A stretch of DNA of 64,000 nucleotides from JACVRW01 sp963835705. Its GTDB lineage: Bacteria > Actinomycetota > Thermoleophilia > Solirubrobacterales > Thermoleophilaceae. The notes beneath the pieces are model-generated. The model saw only the letters and a program-made list of their open reading frames with translations, was not told where the DNA came from and did no database searches. Below are positions 40,078 to 49,354 of the stretch, piece after piece (position 1 is the stretch's first letter; every line of letters begins with the position of its first letter). Location of the stretch: positions 1 to 64,000 of the forward strand of contig CAWIGR010000011.1 of the NCBI GenBank assembly GCA_963835705.1, written 5' to 3'. The translations under genes were made by a program, and so were the position numbers.

Positions 40078-41195
40078 ATGGAGGGCGAGCTCCTCACGGT
40101 CATAATCGTCGTCGCGACCGCGCTCGCGTTCGACTTCACGAACGGCTTTCACGACACGGCCAACGTGGTGGCCACCTCCATCTCCACCCGCGCGATGGCG
40201 CCCCGCATCGCGGTCGGCTACGCCGCGATCCTGAACTTCGTCGGCGCGTTCATCTCGCTCGAAGTGGCCGCCACGGTGGCGAGCGACGTGGTCGATCCGG
40301 GCTCGATCAGCCTGCTGGTCGTGTTCGGCGGCCTGGTCGGGGCGATCGCCTGGAACCTCGTCACGTGGTACTTCGGCCTCCCGTCCAGCTCGTCTCACGC
40401 CCTGATCGGCGGGATCGTCGGGGCGATGCTGGTGGCCGAGGGGCCGGACGCGGTCTTCTTCGGCGAGGGGATCGTGGGGAAGGTGATGATCCCGGCGCTG
40501 GTGGCGCCGACGCTCGCGTTCGTGGTGGGCGGCGTGTCGATCCTGGTTCTGTACCGGATCGTGGGCAGGCTTCGCCCGGCGCCCGTGACGAGCGGCTTCC
40601 GCGCCGGGCAGGTCGTGTCCGGCGGGCTCCTCGCGCTCGCGCACGGCACCAACGACGCCCAGAAGACGATGGGCGTGATCGCGCTCGCGCTCGTCGCCTA
40701 CGGCTCGCTGCCGGCGGGCGACCCGACGCCTCCGTTCTGGGTGATCGTCTCCGCCGCCACGGCTATCGCGCTCGGCACCTACGCCGGCGGCTGGCGGATC
40801 ATCAAGACGATGGGCAGCCGCATCCACAAGATGGACTCGGCCCAGGGCTTCGCCGCGCAGGGGGCGGGCGCGGCGGTGATCCTCGCGTCGACTCGCACGG
40901 CGGCTTTCCGCTCTCGACCACGCACACGATCTCGGGAGCGGTCATCGGCTCGGGCGCCGCCAAGCGGCTCTCGGCGGTGCGCTGGGGCGTGGCCGGCAAC
41001 ATCGTCGCCGCCTGGGTGCTCACGCTGCCGGCGGCGGCGGGGATCGGCGCCCTGACCTACGGGGTCACGCGCCTGTTCGGGACCGGCGCGGCCGGCCCGG
41101 TGATCGTGTCGGTGCTGATCCTGGCCGGCTCGGCCTTCCTGTTTTCGAAGCGCGCCCAGCAGAACGTGTCCGTGACGGCGGCGTCCGAGGCATGA
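40078..41195 (+). pseudogene. pit: PiT-family inorganic phosphate transporter, single frameshift
   Basis: The N-terminal frame has the PiT signature FTNGFHDTANVVATSISTRA, plus GTNDAQKTMGVIALAL and GLPSSSSHALIGGIVGAM. Near 40,888 one base is missing and the protein continues in the next frame with DSHGGFPLSTTHTISGAVIG and a terminal TM segment, ending at 41195. With the base restored it is a normal PiT of about 372 aa. Because the neighbours are intact and the domain is otherwise conserved, an assembly indel is at least as likely as gene loss. Confidence 0.88.
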
Positions 41196-41431
41196 GCTTC
41201 GCGTCGATCGTCGACTGGGACGCGCTGCTCACGGTGATGTGGGCGTCCGTCGCGGCCGGCATCGGGGTGACGGCCGCCTACGGGATCGTGATCCTGGGCA
41301 CCACGCGCGCAGTCGAGCTCAGCCGCAAGGGGCGCGCCGGCGAGGCCCTGCTGTTCGGCGCGGTGGGGGCCGTCGGAATCGTGACGGTGATCGCGGCGAT
41401 CGCGTTCGGGATCGTCGTGCTCAGCGAGTAG
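41192..41431 (+). CDS. Small two-helix membrane protein
   Basis: The 79-aa protein has two TM segments (TVMWASVAAGIGVTAAYGIV; LLFGAVGAVGIVTVIAAIAF) separated by a basic loop. It starts in a 4-nt ATGA overlap with pit, implying translational coupling and a possible accessory role in phosphate uptake. Its 3' end overlaps the converging aminotransferase gene by 11 bp. Confidence 0.75.
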   Translation: MSFASIVDWDALLTVMWASVAAGIGVTAAYGIVILGTTRAVELSRKGRAGEALLFGAVGAVGIVTVIAAIAFGIVVLSE

Positions 41432-42491
41432 CCGACTCCGCCAGCCGTTCGATCTCGTCGTCGCTGTTCCAAGCGCCGGTCGAGGCCCGCACGTAAGGGG
41501 TGCGGGGGAGGTTCCGGACCACGAAACCCTCGCCGCGCAGGCGAGCCACCTCGGCCTCCGGATCAGGGTGGCGCCAGGACACGAGCGTGGAGTCACCGCG
41601 CGGCGCCGCTCGGCCATCCAGCCGCTCCGCAAGGCGCGCGGCCAGCTCGCGCGCGCGCGCGTGAACCGCGTCGAGCCCGGGGCGCTCCAGCACGTCCAGC
41701 GCGGCGAGCGCCCAGTCCACGTGGTGAGGGGCCGGGAAGCCGATGCTGAAGCGGCGCGCGTCCGGGTGGAGCGAGAGGTCGAACGGTGTCGAGCTGTCCG
41801 CCAGCACGCCGTAGTTCGGCCAGGGGGAGGGCAGCTCCCGAGCCAGCTCGCCGCGCGCGTACAAGTAGCCGATCCCGTTTGGGCCGCAGAGCCACTTCTG
41901 GCCCGAGGCGGCGTAGAAGTGGCAGCCGAGCTCGGCCACCGTGGTGGGCACGGCGCCGAGTCCCTGTGCGCCGTCGAGGAGGACGAGGGCGCCCGTGCCC
42001 GCCAGCCCCGCGGAGTCCACCAGCGCGCCGGTCTTCCACGACACGTGCGAGCACGCCACGAGTCGGGTCTCGGGCCGGACCTCGCCGGCCAGCTCGGCGA
42101 ACGGGACCATCCGCACGGAGACGCCGCGCCGGTCGCGCAGCGCGGCGAGAGGGGCGAGCACGCCCGGGTGCTCCTCGTCGCTCGTGAGGACGTCGTCTGC
42201 GCGGCCGAGGTCAAGCGCGTTCAGCACCGCGTTCACGCCGTCGGTGGTCGAGCCCGTCAGCGCGAGCTCGGCGGGCTCGCAGCCGAGCAGGGCGGCGATC
42301 CGCGACCGCAGGTGGTCGATGCGAGCCGCGTTCTCCTCGAAGTGGGCCTTGTCGCCGCGGCCCTCGGTCGCTTGCCAGCGAAGCGACTCGTCCACGGCGT
42401 CGAGCGCCGCCTGCGGCACGGGGCCGTTGGACCCCGCGTTCAGGTACGCGAGGCGCTCGAGCACGGGGAACTGGGCGCGCAGGTCGTCCAC
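41421..42491 (-). CDS. Class-V aminotransferase family PLP enzyme
   Basis: The 356-aa fold-type I PLP enzyme shows YLNAGSNGPVPQAALDAV, LTGSTTDGVNAVLNAL, SHVSWKTGALVD, LLDGAQGLGAV and the PLP-Lys region ASGQKWLCGPNGIGYLY. It is most like cysteine desulfurase/selenocysteine lyase-type or isopenicillin-epimerase-like members. No active-site Cys loop is obvious, so the substrate is unclear. It is divergent from the MBL gene. Confidence 0.88.
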   Translation of the reverse strand: MDDLRAQFPVLERLAYLNAGSNGPVPQAALDAVDESLRWQATEGRGDKAHFEENAARIDHLRSRIAALLGCEPAELALTGSTTDGVNAVLNALDLGRADDVLTSDEEHPGVLAPLAALRDRRGVSVRMVPFAELAGEVRPETRLVACSHVSWKTGALVDSAGLAGTGALVLLDGAQGLGAVPTTVAELGCHFYAASGQKWLCGPNGIGYLYARGELARELPSPWPNYGVLADSSTPFDLSLHPDARRFSIGFPAPHHVDWALAALDVLERPGLDAVHARARELAARLAERLDGRAAPRGDSTLVSWRHPDPEAEVARLRGEGFVVRNLPRTPYVRASTGAWNSDDEIERLAESATR

Positions 42492-42532
42492 GGCGGCCGG
42501 AGCTTAGTGCTGCCCGCCCTAGTATCCGCGCC

Positions 42533-43264
42533 GTGATCATCGAACGATCGATGCAGGACGACTGGCTGTCCAACACCTACCTGGTAGGTGACGAGGAGGG
42601 CGGGACCGCCGTCGTCATCGACGCGGGCGGGCCCTGCGCGCCGCTCGTGGAGGCCGCGGAGCGCATGGGCCTCGACGTGCGGATGCTGCTGCTCACGCAC
42701 CACCATCACGACCACGTCGCGGAGGCGTCCGCCTGGAAGGGCGCCGAGGTGCTGGCTCACCCCGTGGAGGCGGAGCTGCTGGACGGGGTCAACCGCACGA
42801 TCGAGCCGGGCGACACGCTCGAGGCCGGCGGCCTCGTGATCGAGACGCTGCACACGCCCGGCCACACCGCCGGGATGCTCAACTTCGTCGTCAACGGGAG
42901 CGATGTCTTCACCGGCGACACCCTCTTCAAGGGCTCCGTGGGAGGCGTGCGCGCGCCGGGCTCGACGAGCTTCGCCGACCTCCGCCACTCGATCATGGAC
43001 GTGCTGATGGAGCTGCCGCACGAGACCACGGTGCGCCCCGGTCACACCGAGCCCACCACGATCGCTGACGAGTGGGAGCGGAACGCGTTCATCCGCCTCT
43101 GGCGCGGCCTCGACGAGGAGGGCGAGGAGCCTTGCACGGTCGGCGGCGAGGCGGCGACGCTCGTGCTCTGGGCGCCCGACTACGACGGTGGGCACAAGGC
43201 CTGGGTGCGCTGGCCCGACGGCCGCGACGACATCGTGGGCGGCAGCCAGGTCTCCCGCGGGTAA
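42533..43264 (+). CDS. Metallo-beta-lactamase-fold hydrolase (glyoxalase II-like)
   Basis: The 243-aa MBL-fold protein has the zinc motif THHHHDHVAEA, followed by HTPGHTAGM, FTGDTLFKGSVGG and RPGHTEPTTI. These metal ligands are typical of glyoxalase II/persulfide dioxygenase-like hydrolases. A C-terminal extension of about 45 aa is present. It is followed after 9 bp by an unknown gene and fumarylacetoacetase. Confidence 0.9.
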   Translation: MIIERSMQDDWLSNTYLVGDEEGGTAVVIDAGGPCAPLVEAAERMGLDVRMLLLTHHHHDHVAEASAWKGAEVLAHPVEAELLDGVNRTIEPGDTLEAGGLVIETLHTPGHTAGMLNFVVNGSDVFTGDTLFKGSVGGVRAPGSTSFADLRHSIMDVLMELPHETTVRPGHTEPTTIADEWERNAFIRLWRGLDEEGEEPCTVGGEAATLVLWAPDYDGGHKAWVRWPDGRDDIVGGSQVSRG

Positions 43265-43273
43265 GGGCGGCCC

Positions 43274-44008
43274 GTGCAGGACGACGTCCGCCGCGCGCTG
43301 CTCGAGCGGCTGATCGACCACGCCGCGCTGTTCCCGCCCGCGAGCATGGACATGGACGACGCGCTCGCGGAGGACCGGTCCGCGCGGGCGAGCCCCTACG
43401 ACTGGATGCTGGACCGCTTCGTGTGCCCGGCCTCGCGGCTCGGCGAGCTCGACGGGCTGGACGCGCCGGTGAGCGTGGTGCTCGACGGCTCGCTTGAGTC
43501 GCCTGCGGCGGCGATCGAGCTGAAGCTGGCCAAGCCCGCTGAGGCCGCGGATGCCGTCGGCCGTTTGCGGGAGCTCGCCCCGGAGGTCTACTGCGAGCTG
43601 CCGCTCGACCGGCTGCCCGCCGGGATCGAGGCGGTCGCCGCCGCGGGCGGGCGTGTGAAGCTGCGCTGCGGGGGCGAGGCGGTGCCGTCCGTCGATCAGG
43701 TGGCCGCGGTGCTCGTGGGCTGCCACGAGGCCGGAGTGGTCATGAAGGCCACGGCCGGGCTCCATCATCCCCTGCGAAGGGGCTCGGAGCACGGGTTCCT
43801 GAACCTCCTATGCGCGGCGGTGCGGGCTCACGACGGAGCCGGGGACGTGCGCGAGCTCCTCGAGGAGGAGTCGCTCGACGCCCTCCCGCTGTCGTCCCTC
43901 ACGGCCGAGCAGGTGCGCTCGACGCGCGAGCGACTGTTCAAGGGCTTCGGCTCGTGCTCGTGGCGCGAGCCCGTCGAGGACCTGCGGGCGCTGGGCGTGC
44001 TGTCATGA
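43274..44008 (+). CDS. Conserved hypothetical protein upstream of fumarylacetoacetase
   Basis: The 244-aa protein begins at GTG 43274 (MQDDVRRALLERLIDHAALF). It has a TIM-barrel-like alternation and the conserved-looking segments HAALFPPASMDMDDALAEDR and VMKATAGLHHPLRRGSEHGF. No named family comes to mind. Its stop overlaps the fumarylacetoacetase start (ATGA), so an associated role in aromatic amino-acid or organic-acid breakdown is inferred. Confidence 0.78.
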   Translation: MQDDVRRALLERLIDHAALFPPASMDMDDALAEDRSARASPYDWMLDRFVCPASRLGELDGLDAPVSVVLDGSLESPAAAIELKLAKPAEAADAVGRLRELAPEVYCELPLDRLPAGIEAVAAAGGRVKLRCGGEAVPSVDQVAAVLVGCHEAGVVMKATAGLHHPLRRGSEHGFLNLLCAAVRAHDGAGDVRELLEEESLDALPLSSLTAEQVRSTRERLFKGFGSCSWREPVEDLRALGVLS

Positions 44009-45093
44009 CGCTCGCCTACGGGGTGCTGCGAGAGGGCGGCGTCTGCGCCAGGGTGGACGGCCGGGTGGTGGACCTGTCCGGGCTGGATCCCGTCTTCGCC
44101 GCCTCCTCCCTGAACGGCTTCATGGCGCGCGGGCCCGACTTCTGGCAGGACACCGCGGGGCGCGTCGAGCGCGGCTATCAGCTGCCCTCAGCCTCGCTGA
44201 GGATGCCCTTCGAGGTGGCCGACTACGTCGACTTCTACTCCTCGCTCGAGCACGCCACGAACCTCGGCCGGATGTTCCGGCCGGACTCCGAGCCGCTGCT
44301 GCCGAACTGGCGCCACCTGCCGGTCGGATACCACGGCCGCGCCGGGACGGTCGTGCCGAGCGGCACGCCGGTCCGGCGGCCCTGCGGCCAGCGCCGGCCC
44401 CCCGGTGCCGGCGCCCCGTCGTTCGGGCCGAGCGTGCGACTCGACATCGAGCTCGAGGCCGGCTTCGTGATCGGCACGCCGAGCCGGATCGGGGAGCCGG
44501 TGCCGGTCGAGCGGGCGCTCGACCACGTCTTCGGCATGGTGCTCGTGAACGACTGGTCCGCGCGCGACATCCAGGCCTGGGAGTACCAGCCGCTCGGGCC
44601 GTTCCTGGGCAAGTCGTTCGCAACGTCCGTGTCGCAGTGGGTGGTGCCGCTGTCGGAGCTGTCCGGCCGCCGCGTGCGGGCGTCCGAACCGCAATCGCCG
44701 GAGCCGTTGCCGTACCTGCGCGAGGAGCCGTGGGCGTATGACATCCCGCTGGAGGTGGAGCTGAACGGCACGGTGATCGCCCGGTCGAACACCCGCCACC
44801 TGTACTGGTCGGTCGCCCAGCAGATCGCGCACCTCACCGCGAACGGGGCCTCGCTCCGCACGGGCGACCTGCTCGCCACGGGCACGATCTCCGGCCCCGC
44901 ACAGGAGGAGCGGGGGAGCCTGATCGAGCTGTCGTGGAACGGCGAGGAGCCGATCGAGCTGCCCGACGGGTCCACGCGCACGTTCCTCGAGGACGGCGAC
45001 GAGGTGGTGCTGCGCGGCGAGCCGCTGGGGGAGGTGCGGGGGCGGATCGAGCCGTCAAGCCATGGCGTGAAGGCCGATCTCCGCGCCGGGTGA
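44005..45093 (+). CDS. Fumarylacetoacetase
   Basis: The 362-aa protein has FAH-family motifs: DYVDFYSSLEHATNLGRMFR, NWRHLPVGYHGRAGTVVPSG, FGPSVRLDIELEAGFVIG, LVNDWSARDIQAWEYQPLGP and a C-terminal GDEVVLRGE. The HATNLGRMFR segment is typical of true fumarylacetoacetases, which cleave fumarylacetoacetate to fumarate and acetoacetate in tyrosine degradation. Homogentisate dioxygenase and maleylacetoacetate isomerase are not in the window. Confidence 0.92.
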   Translation: MTLAYGVLREGGVCARVDGRVVDLSGLDPVFAASSLNGFMARGPDFWQDTAGRVERGYQLPSASLRMPFEVADYVDFYSSLEHATNLGRMFRPDSEPLLPNWRHLPVGYHGRAGTVVPSGTPVRRPCGQRRPPGAGAPSFGPSVRLDIELEAGFVIGTPSRIGEPVPVERALDHVFGMVLVNDWSARDIQAWEYQPLGPFLGKSFATSVSQWVVPLSELSGRRVRASEPQSPEPLPYLREEPWAYDIPLEVELNGTVIARSNTRHLYWSVAQQIAHLTANGASLRTGDLLATGTISGPAQEERGSLIELSWNGEEPIELPDGSTRTFLEDGDEVVLRGEPLGEVRGRIEPSSHGVKADLRAG

Positions 45094-45255
45094 ACGCTCG
45101 CGGCCGAGTGCCGCGGTGAGCGCGGCCGTGGACGTCACGCCCAGCTTGGCCATCGCGGCCACGGGCGCCACGGCGCCGCCTCTCCGGATCAGGAGGCTGG
45201 AGCGTCTGACCCCCTCGAGCACGCGCTGAGCGGCGACGTTCGGGTCGCGTATTGA
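45055..45255 (-). pseudogene. Possible C-terminal remnant of a LuxR-type regulator
   Basis: The minus-strand frame reads AVAPVAAMAKLGVTSTAALT-AALGRE, resembling the end of a LuxR HTH domain (K-L-G-V-x-S-R-A-x-L). No complete domain is present and it overlaps the fumarylacetoacetase 3' end. Weak call. Confidence 0.25.
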
Positions 45256-45305
45256 TCCCGCCCGAAGGTGTGCTCGCGGGCTCCCAGCTCGTCGCCGACC
45301 ATGGT

Positions 45306-46427
45306 CTACGGTTCGATCCGCGACAGCGTGTCGTCGCCGGTATTGGCGACCCAGGCGACACCGCTGTTGTCAACCGCCACGTCACTCGGCTTCTTCCCCA
45401 CCCCGTAGCGACCCAGCTCCTCGGACGGGTTGTGAGCGTCCAGCCGAATCACCTCCTCGTCAGCCTCGTTCACGACCCAAACGTTGCGTTGATCGACCGC
45501 AATACCCTCGGGTAGCTCTCCAACGCGGAAGCTGTCCTGGCTCGTGGGGTTTCGTAAGTCGATGCGAGTGATGTAACCGTCGTCACGATTCGTGACCCAA
45601 AGCGACCGCCCGTGTACCGCGGCGTCATCGGAGCGGTAGGCGATCGGAACCCGCGTGGTCCCGCCGTCACTCAGCCCGATCCGGGTGATGACGTTCGTCG
45701 TCGAACTCGTTGCCCAAACTGCACCGCCCGCCACCTTCACGTCTTCCGGACGATTCCCGACCGTGAAGCTGCGGACCTGCATCCTGCTCTGCGGGTCGAT
45801 CTGCACGACCCGACCCGGCGTGCTGAATAACGTAACCCACACGCTTCCGGCGCCCACCGCCACGCCGCTCGGCTTCGCATCACCGCCGATCTCGATGGGT
45901 TCGTAGTCGTCAGTCAGGAGCTCCACCCGGATGATGCGATTCCTTACGACATCAGCCACCCATAGGTAGCCCGCGCCGATCGCCAGTGCCGAGGGAGTGG
46001 TCGGTCCCAGGTCGATCCGGTTTACTTCAGCGCGGCCCGCGAGGTCGACCTTGGAGAGATCGCCGCCGAGCTTATTGCTCGTCCAGAGGGTGTTCCCCTG
46101 CGCGCCGAGATCGATCGGATCGAGCCCGACGTCAACCGTTTCACCACTGCCATCCCGGGCGTCAGTGGCTTCACCACCGCCATTCGGGCCGTCGCTACCG
46201 TCGGGCTGTCCGTCGCCTCCATCCCGGGTGGCCGCCAGCACGACGATCACGGCTCCGAGCGCGATCAGCGGCAGACCGGCGCCTTTCGAGTTGACCATCA
46301 GGCCGAGGAACCGCAGCTCTCCACCCGGACGGTCAGGGAAGCGGAGGAGCACTAGAACTCCAAGGGCCACGAGGCAAGAGCCGAGCGCGGCGAGCAGGAG
46401 CACGCCGAGAGTGTCGCAGTCTGTCAA
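45306..46427 (-). CDS. Membrane-anchored beta-propeller (YncE/NHL-like) protein
   Basis: The 373-aa protein has two N-terminal hydrophobic segments (LGVLLLAALGSCLVALGVLV; GLPLIALGAVIVVLAA), a Gly/Asp-rich linker and a propeller of about 280 aa. The propeller has recurring GVAVGAGSVWVT, DVKVAGGAVWATSSTTNVIT and IAVDQRNVWVVNEADEEVIR units ending in RIEP. Such propellers serve as extracytoplasmic binding scaffolds. Its 5' end overlaps the start of the divergent gene at 46411. Confidence 0.82.
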   Translation of the reverse strand: MTDCDTLGVLLLAALGSCLVALGVLVLLRFPDRPGGELRFLGLMVNSKGAGLPLIALGAVIVVLAATRDGGDGQPDGSDGPNGGGEATDARDGSGETVDVGLDPIDLGAQGNTLWTSNKLGGDLSKVDLAGRAEVNRIDLGPTTPSALAIGAGYLWVADVVRNRIIRVELLTDDYEPIEIGGDAKPSGVAVGAGSVWVTLFSTPGRVVQIDPQSRMQVRSFTVGNRPEDVKVAGGAVWATSSTTNVITRIGLSDGGTTRVPIAYRSDDAAVHGRSLWVTNRDDGYITRIDLRNPTSQDSFRVGELPEGIAVDQRNVWVVNEADEEVIRLDAHNPSEELGRYGVGKKPSDVAVDNSGVAWVANTGDDTLSRIEP

Positions 46428-46917
46428 CGGTCATGCTCGATTCGGCGCGCGTCGGTATGCCATCTCGGCGGCACCGATTCACTACGAGAGCCGGCGTCTC
46501 GATGTCGCCGCTACGGCCGCGCTGGTCGCGGAGGCGCGAGCGTCCGTGGTTCGGGCCACGTCAGCTGCACTGGACGAGATCGCAGCCGCGCTGCCCGCGC
46601 TGGTCGTCTCGATCTCGCTGCGAGCCTGGCCGCTCGACTTCCCCGACGACATCTCCGTGCAACGTCGCGCGCCATTCGAGGCGCGGGCCGACGCCATCAT
46701 GTATCGCAAGGAGCTCTCCGAGCTCGCACATGCTCGTGACTGGGAAGTCCACCTCTATGACGCCAAGTCAGTGGTAGGTCAGGCGGTCAGCATGCTGGCT
46801 GAGCGTGCCGACGAGGTCCTGCAGGGACCCCGGGCAACGATGGGACCACCCTGGACGAAGGACCATCCGGTCGCGCTCGCCGCGACGATCGGCGGCCCCT
46901 CGCCCGCCCGCTCGTAG
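46411..46917 (+). CDS. Hypothetical protein
   Basis: A candidate 168-aa protein, start GTG 46411 (MSQSVNGHARFGARRYAISA), mostly alpha-helical, with SVQRRAPFEARADAIMYRKE and LYDAKSVVGQAVSMLAERAD. It resembles uncharacterised actinobacterial proteins with a conserved C-terminal 'GPP-W-x-K-D-H' tail. Start uncertain, since it overlaps the divergent propeller gene. Confidence 0.55.
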   Translation: MSQSVNGHARFGARRYAISAAPIHYESRRLDVAATAALVAEARASVVRATSAALDEIAAALPALVVSISLRAWPLDFPDDISVQRRAPFEARADAIMYRKELSELAHARDWEVHLYDAKSVVGQAVSMLAERADEVLQGPRATMGPPWTKDHPVALAATIGGPSPARS

Positions 46918-46963
46918 GCAATCCGAAGCCCCTCGACCTGGGTCTCGACGCGGCTCGCGCCGC

Positions 46964-47332
46964 CTACATCCGCCGCGCGGCCCGCACGGCCCGCGCCTGC
47001 TCGGCGTCCATCCACATCTCCCAGCGGCCGGACGCCGAGCGGCGGTCGTCCAGGAAGCGGTAGGGGCGCCGGCCGTCGAACTCGGTGTGGCGTAGGTGCG
47101 AGACACCGCCGAGGACGGACGCGATCCGGCGGCGCGGCCAGCCCATCGCGTCCTCGATCTGCGGGAAGGGGCGAGGCAGGTCGGGCGCCTCCGAGAGCGC
47201 GTCGAGCAGGTCGCGCATGAGGTCGCTGCAGCGGTCGTGGAAGCGGGCGATCTCGCCGGCCTCCGTCATGGCGTTCTGCGGCGCGTGCTGGTCGAGTTCG
47301 GGCGTGCTCAACGCGCGGGGCACCCGGGTCAC
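46964..47332 (-). CDS. Hypothetical protein with winged-helix-like core
   Basis: A protein of up to 122 aa, start GTG 47332 or ATG 47269. The segment LPRPFPQIEDAMGWPRRRIA-SVLGGVSHL resembles a small winged-helix domain of actinobacterial proteins (I believe DUF6416-like, not certain). It ends MWMDAEQARAVRAARR. It is divergent from thrS. Confidence 0.6.
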   Translation of the reverse strand: MTRVPRALSTPELDQHAPQNAMTEAGEIARFHDRCSDLMRDLLDALSEAPDLPRPFPQIEDAMGWPRRRIASVLGGVSHLRHTEFDGRRPYRFLDDRRSASGRWEMWMDAEQARAVRAARRM

Positions 47333-47370
47333 GCTAGCGCCGCGGCGCTCGCCGGTACCGTGCAGTGCCG

Positions 47371-49287
47371 ATGAAGGTCTCCCTCCCCGACGGCACCCAG
47401 CTCGAGCTCGACGAGGGCGCCAGCGGCGCCGACGCCGCGCGCGCCATCGGCGAGGGGCTTGCCCGGGCCGCCCTCGGGATCAGGGTGGACGGCGAGCTTC
47501 AAGATCTCGGCGCGCGCCTGAGGCCCGGCGCCAACATCGAGATCGTCACGTCCAGGGACGACGAGGGGCTCTGGCTCCTTCGCCACGACGCCGCCCACGT
47601 GCTCGCCACCGCGGTCATGGAGCTCTACCCGGGGGTGAAGATCTCGATCGGCCCCCCGATCGAGGACGGCTTCTACTACGACTTCGACTTCCCCGACGGC
47701 GCGAAGCTCACCGAGGACGATTTCGAACGCGTCGAGCAGAAGATGCGCGAGCACATCGGCGCGGACGAGCAGTTCGAGCGCTCCGAGGTCTCAGTGAACG
47801 AGGCCGTAGAGCGGTTCAAGTCCGAGGGCCAGGACTACAAGGTCGAGCTGATCGAGGACCTCGTCCGGGACCAAGGCGTCGAGACCGTCTCGCTGTACCG
47901 CAACGGCCCCTTCACCGACCTGTGCCGTGGGCCGCACGGGCCCGGCACGAAGCGGATCAAGGCCATGAAGCTGACCAGCGTCGCGGGCGCCTACTGGCGC
48001 GGCGACGCGTCGAAGTCCATGCTCACCCGCGTCTACGGCACGGCCTTCGCGAGCAAGGACGAGCTGAAAGAGCATCTGGAGCGGGTCGAGCAGGCCCGCG
48101 AGCGCGACCACCGCAAGCTCGGCCGCGAGCTGTCGCTGTTCATGCTGTCCGACCTCTCGCCGGGCTCGCCCTTCTGGCTCCCCAAGGGCACGCACATCTG
48201 GAACGAGCTCACCAAGCTGTGGCGCACCACCAACGTGGAGCGCGGCTACCAGGAGGTCCGCACGCCGATCCTGTTCGACCAGGAGCTGTGGAAGCAGTCG
48301 GGCCACTGGCACGTGTACCGCGACAACATGTACTTCACGGACGTGGAGGAGCGGCCCATGGGCCTCAAGCCCATGAACTGCCCGGGCCACTGCCAGATCT
48401 ACAAGCGCGAGCTGCGCTCCTACCGCGACCTGCCGCTGCGCCTCGCCGAGCAGGGCCTCGTCCACCGCCACGAGCCGAGCGGCACGCTTCACGGCCTCCT
48501 CAGGGTGCGCCACATCACCCAGGACGACGCACACGTGTTCTGCACGGAGGAGCAGATCGAGGAGGAGGCGATGCGCTGCCTCGACTTCGGGTTCTACATC
48601 TACGAGCAATTCGGCCTGGAGCCCCGCCTCGAGCTGTCGACCCGGCCCGAGAAGCGGGTGGGCACCGACGAGATGTGGGACAAGGCCGAGGCGGCGCTGG
48701 CCCGCACGCTCGAGAAGAACGGGCTGGAGTACGACCTGAACGAGGGCGACGGCGCGTTCTACGGCCCGAAGATCGACGCCCACATCACGGACGCGATCGG
48801 CCGCTCGTGGCAGCTCGGCACCGTCCAGCTCGACTACTACATGCCCGAGCAGTTCGAGCTCACCTACACGGGCGCGGACAACGCAGAGCACCGGCCGGTG
48901 ATGATCCACCGCGCCCTGATGGGCTCGTTCGAGCGCTTCATCGGCATCCTGATCGAGCACCACGCGGGCGAGTTCCCGCTCTGGCTGGCGCCGGTGCAGG
49001 CCATCGTCCTCCCGATCGCCGACCGCCACCTGGACTACGCGCGCGAGACCGCCGCCACGCTGCGAGAGGCCGGCCTGCGGGTCGAGGTGGACGAGCGCTC
49101 CGAGTCTGTCGGCAAGAAGATCCGCGAGGCCGAGGTGACGAAGGTGCCCTACATGCTCGTGGTGGGAGACAAGGAGCAGGAGGCGGGCGCGGTGGCAGTG
49201 CGGCGCCACCGGGAGGGCGATCGGGGCGCGGAGCAGGTTGGGGAGTTCGCGCGCCGGATTGCGGACGAGATCGCCGAGAGACGCTAG
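47371..49287 (+). CDS. thrS: Threonine-tRNA ligase
   Basis: The 638-aa class II synthetase charges tRNA-Thr. An N-terminal TGS domain (1-60) is followed by the SAD editing domain with zinc-site HDAAHVLATAV, the class II core (LKPMNCPGHCQIYK with catalytic Cys; motif 2 HEPSGTLHGLLRVRHITQDD; motif 3 MIHRALMGSFERFIGILIEH) and the anticodon-binding domain (540-638). ATG 47371 is chosen because the in-frame GTG six bases upstream adds nothing conserved. It heads the thrS-infC-rpmI-rplT order. Confidence 0.97.
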   Translation: MKVSLPDGTQLELDEGASGADAARAIGEGLARAALGIRVDGELQDLGARLRPGANIEIVTSRDDEGLWLLRHDAAHVLATAVMELYPGVKISIGPPIEDGFYYDFDFPDGAKLTEDDFERVEQKMREHIGADEQFERSEVSVNEAVERFKSEGQDYKVELIEDLVRDQGVETVSLYRNGPFTDLCRGPHGPGTKRIKAMKLTSVAGAYWRGDASKSMLTRVYGTAFASKDELKEHLERVEQARERDHRKLGRELSLFMLSDLSPGSPFWLPKGTHIWNELTKLWRTTNVERGYQEVRTPILFDQELWKQSGHWHVYRDNMYFTDVEERPMGLKPMNCPGHCQIYKRELRSYRDLPLRLAEQGLVHRHEPSGTLHGLLRVRHITQDDAHVFCTEEQIEEEAMRCLDFGFYIYEQFGLEPRLELSTRPEKRVGTDEMWDKAEAALARTLEKNGLEYDLNEGDGAFYGPKIDAHITDAIGRSWQLGTVQLDYYMPEQFELTYTGADNAEHRPVMIHRALMGSFERFIGILIEHHAGEFPLWLAPVQAIVLPIADRHLDYARETAATLREAGLRVEVDERSESVGKKIREAEVTKVPYMLVVGDKEQEAGAVAVRRHREGDRGAEQVGEFARRIADEIAERR

Positions 49288-49354
49288 TATCGGCCTCTGA
49301 TGACGTGCCTCCACATCCGCGCGCTTTGACAGCAGGGCGCAGCCTCTTCACCTA

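Noticed and set aside
47791..49314. 507-codon minus-strand frame opposite thrS
   Set aside because: Antisense shadow of a conserved synthetase gene; no domain signature.
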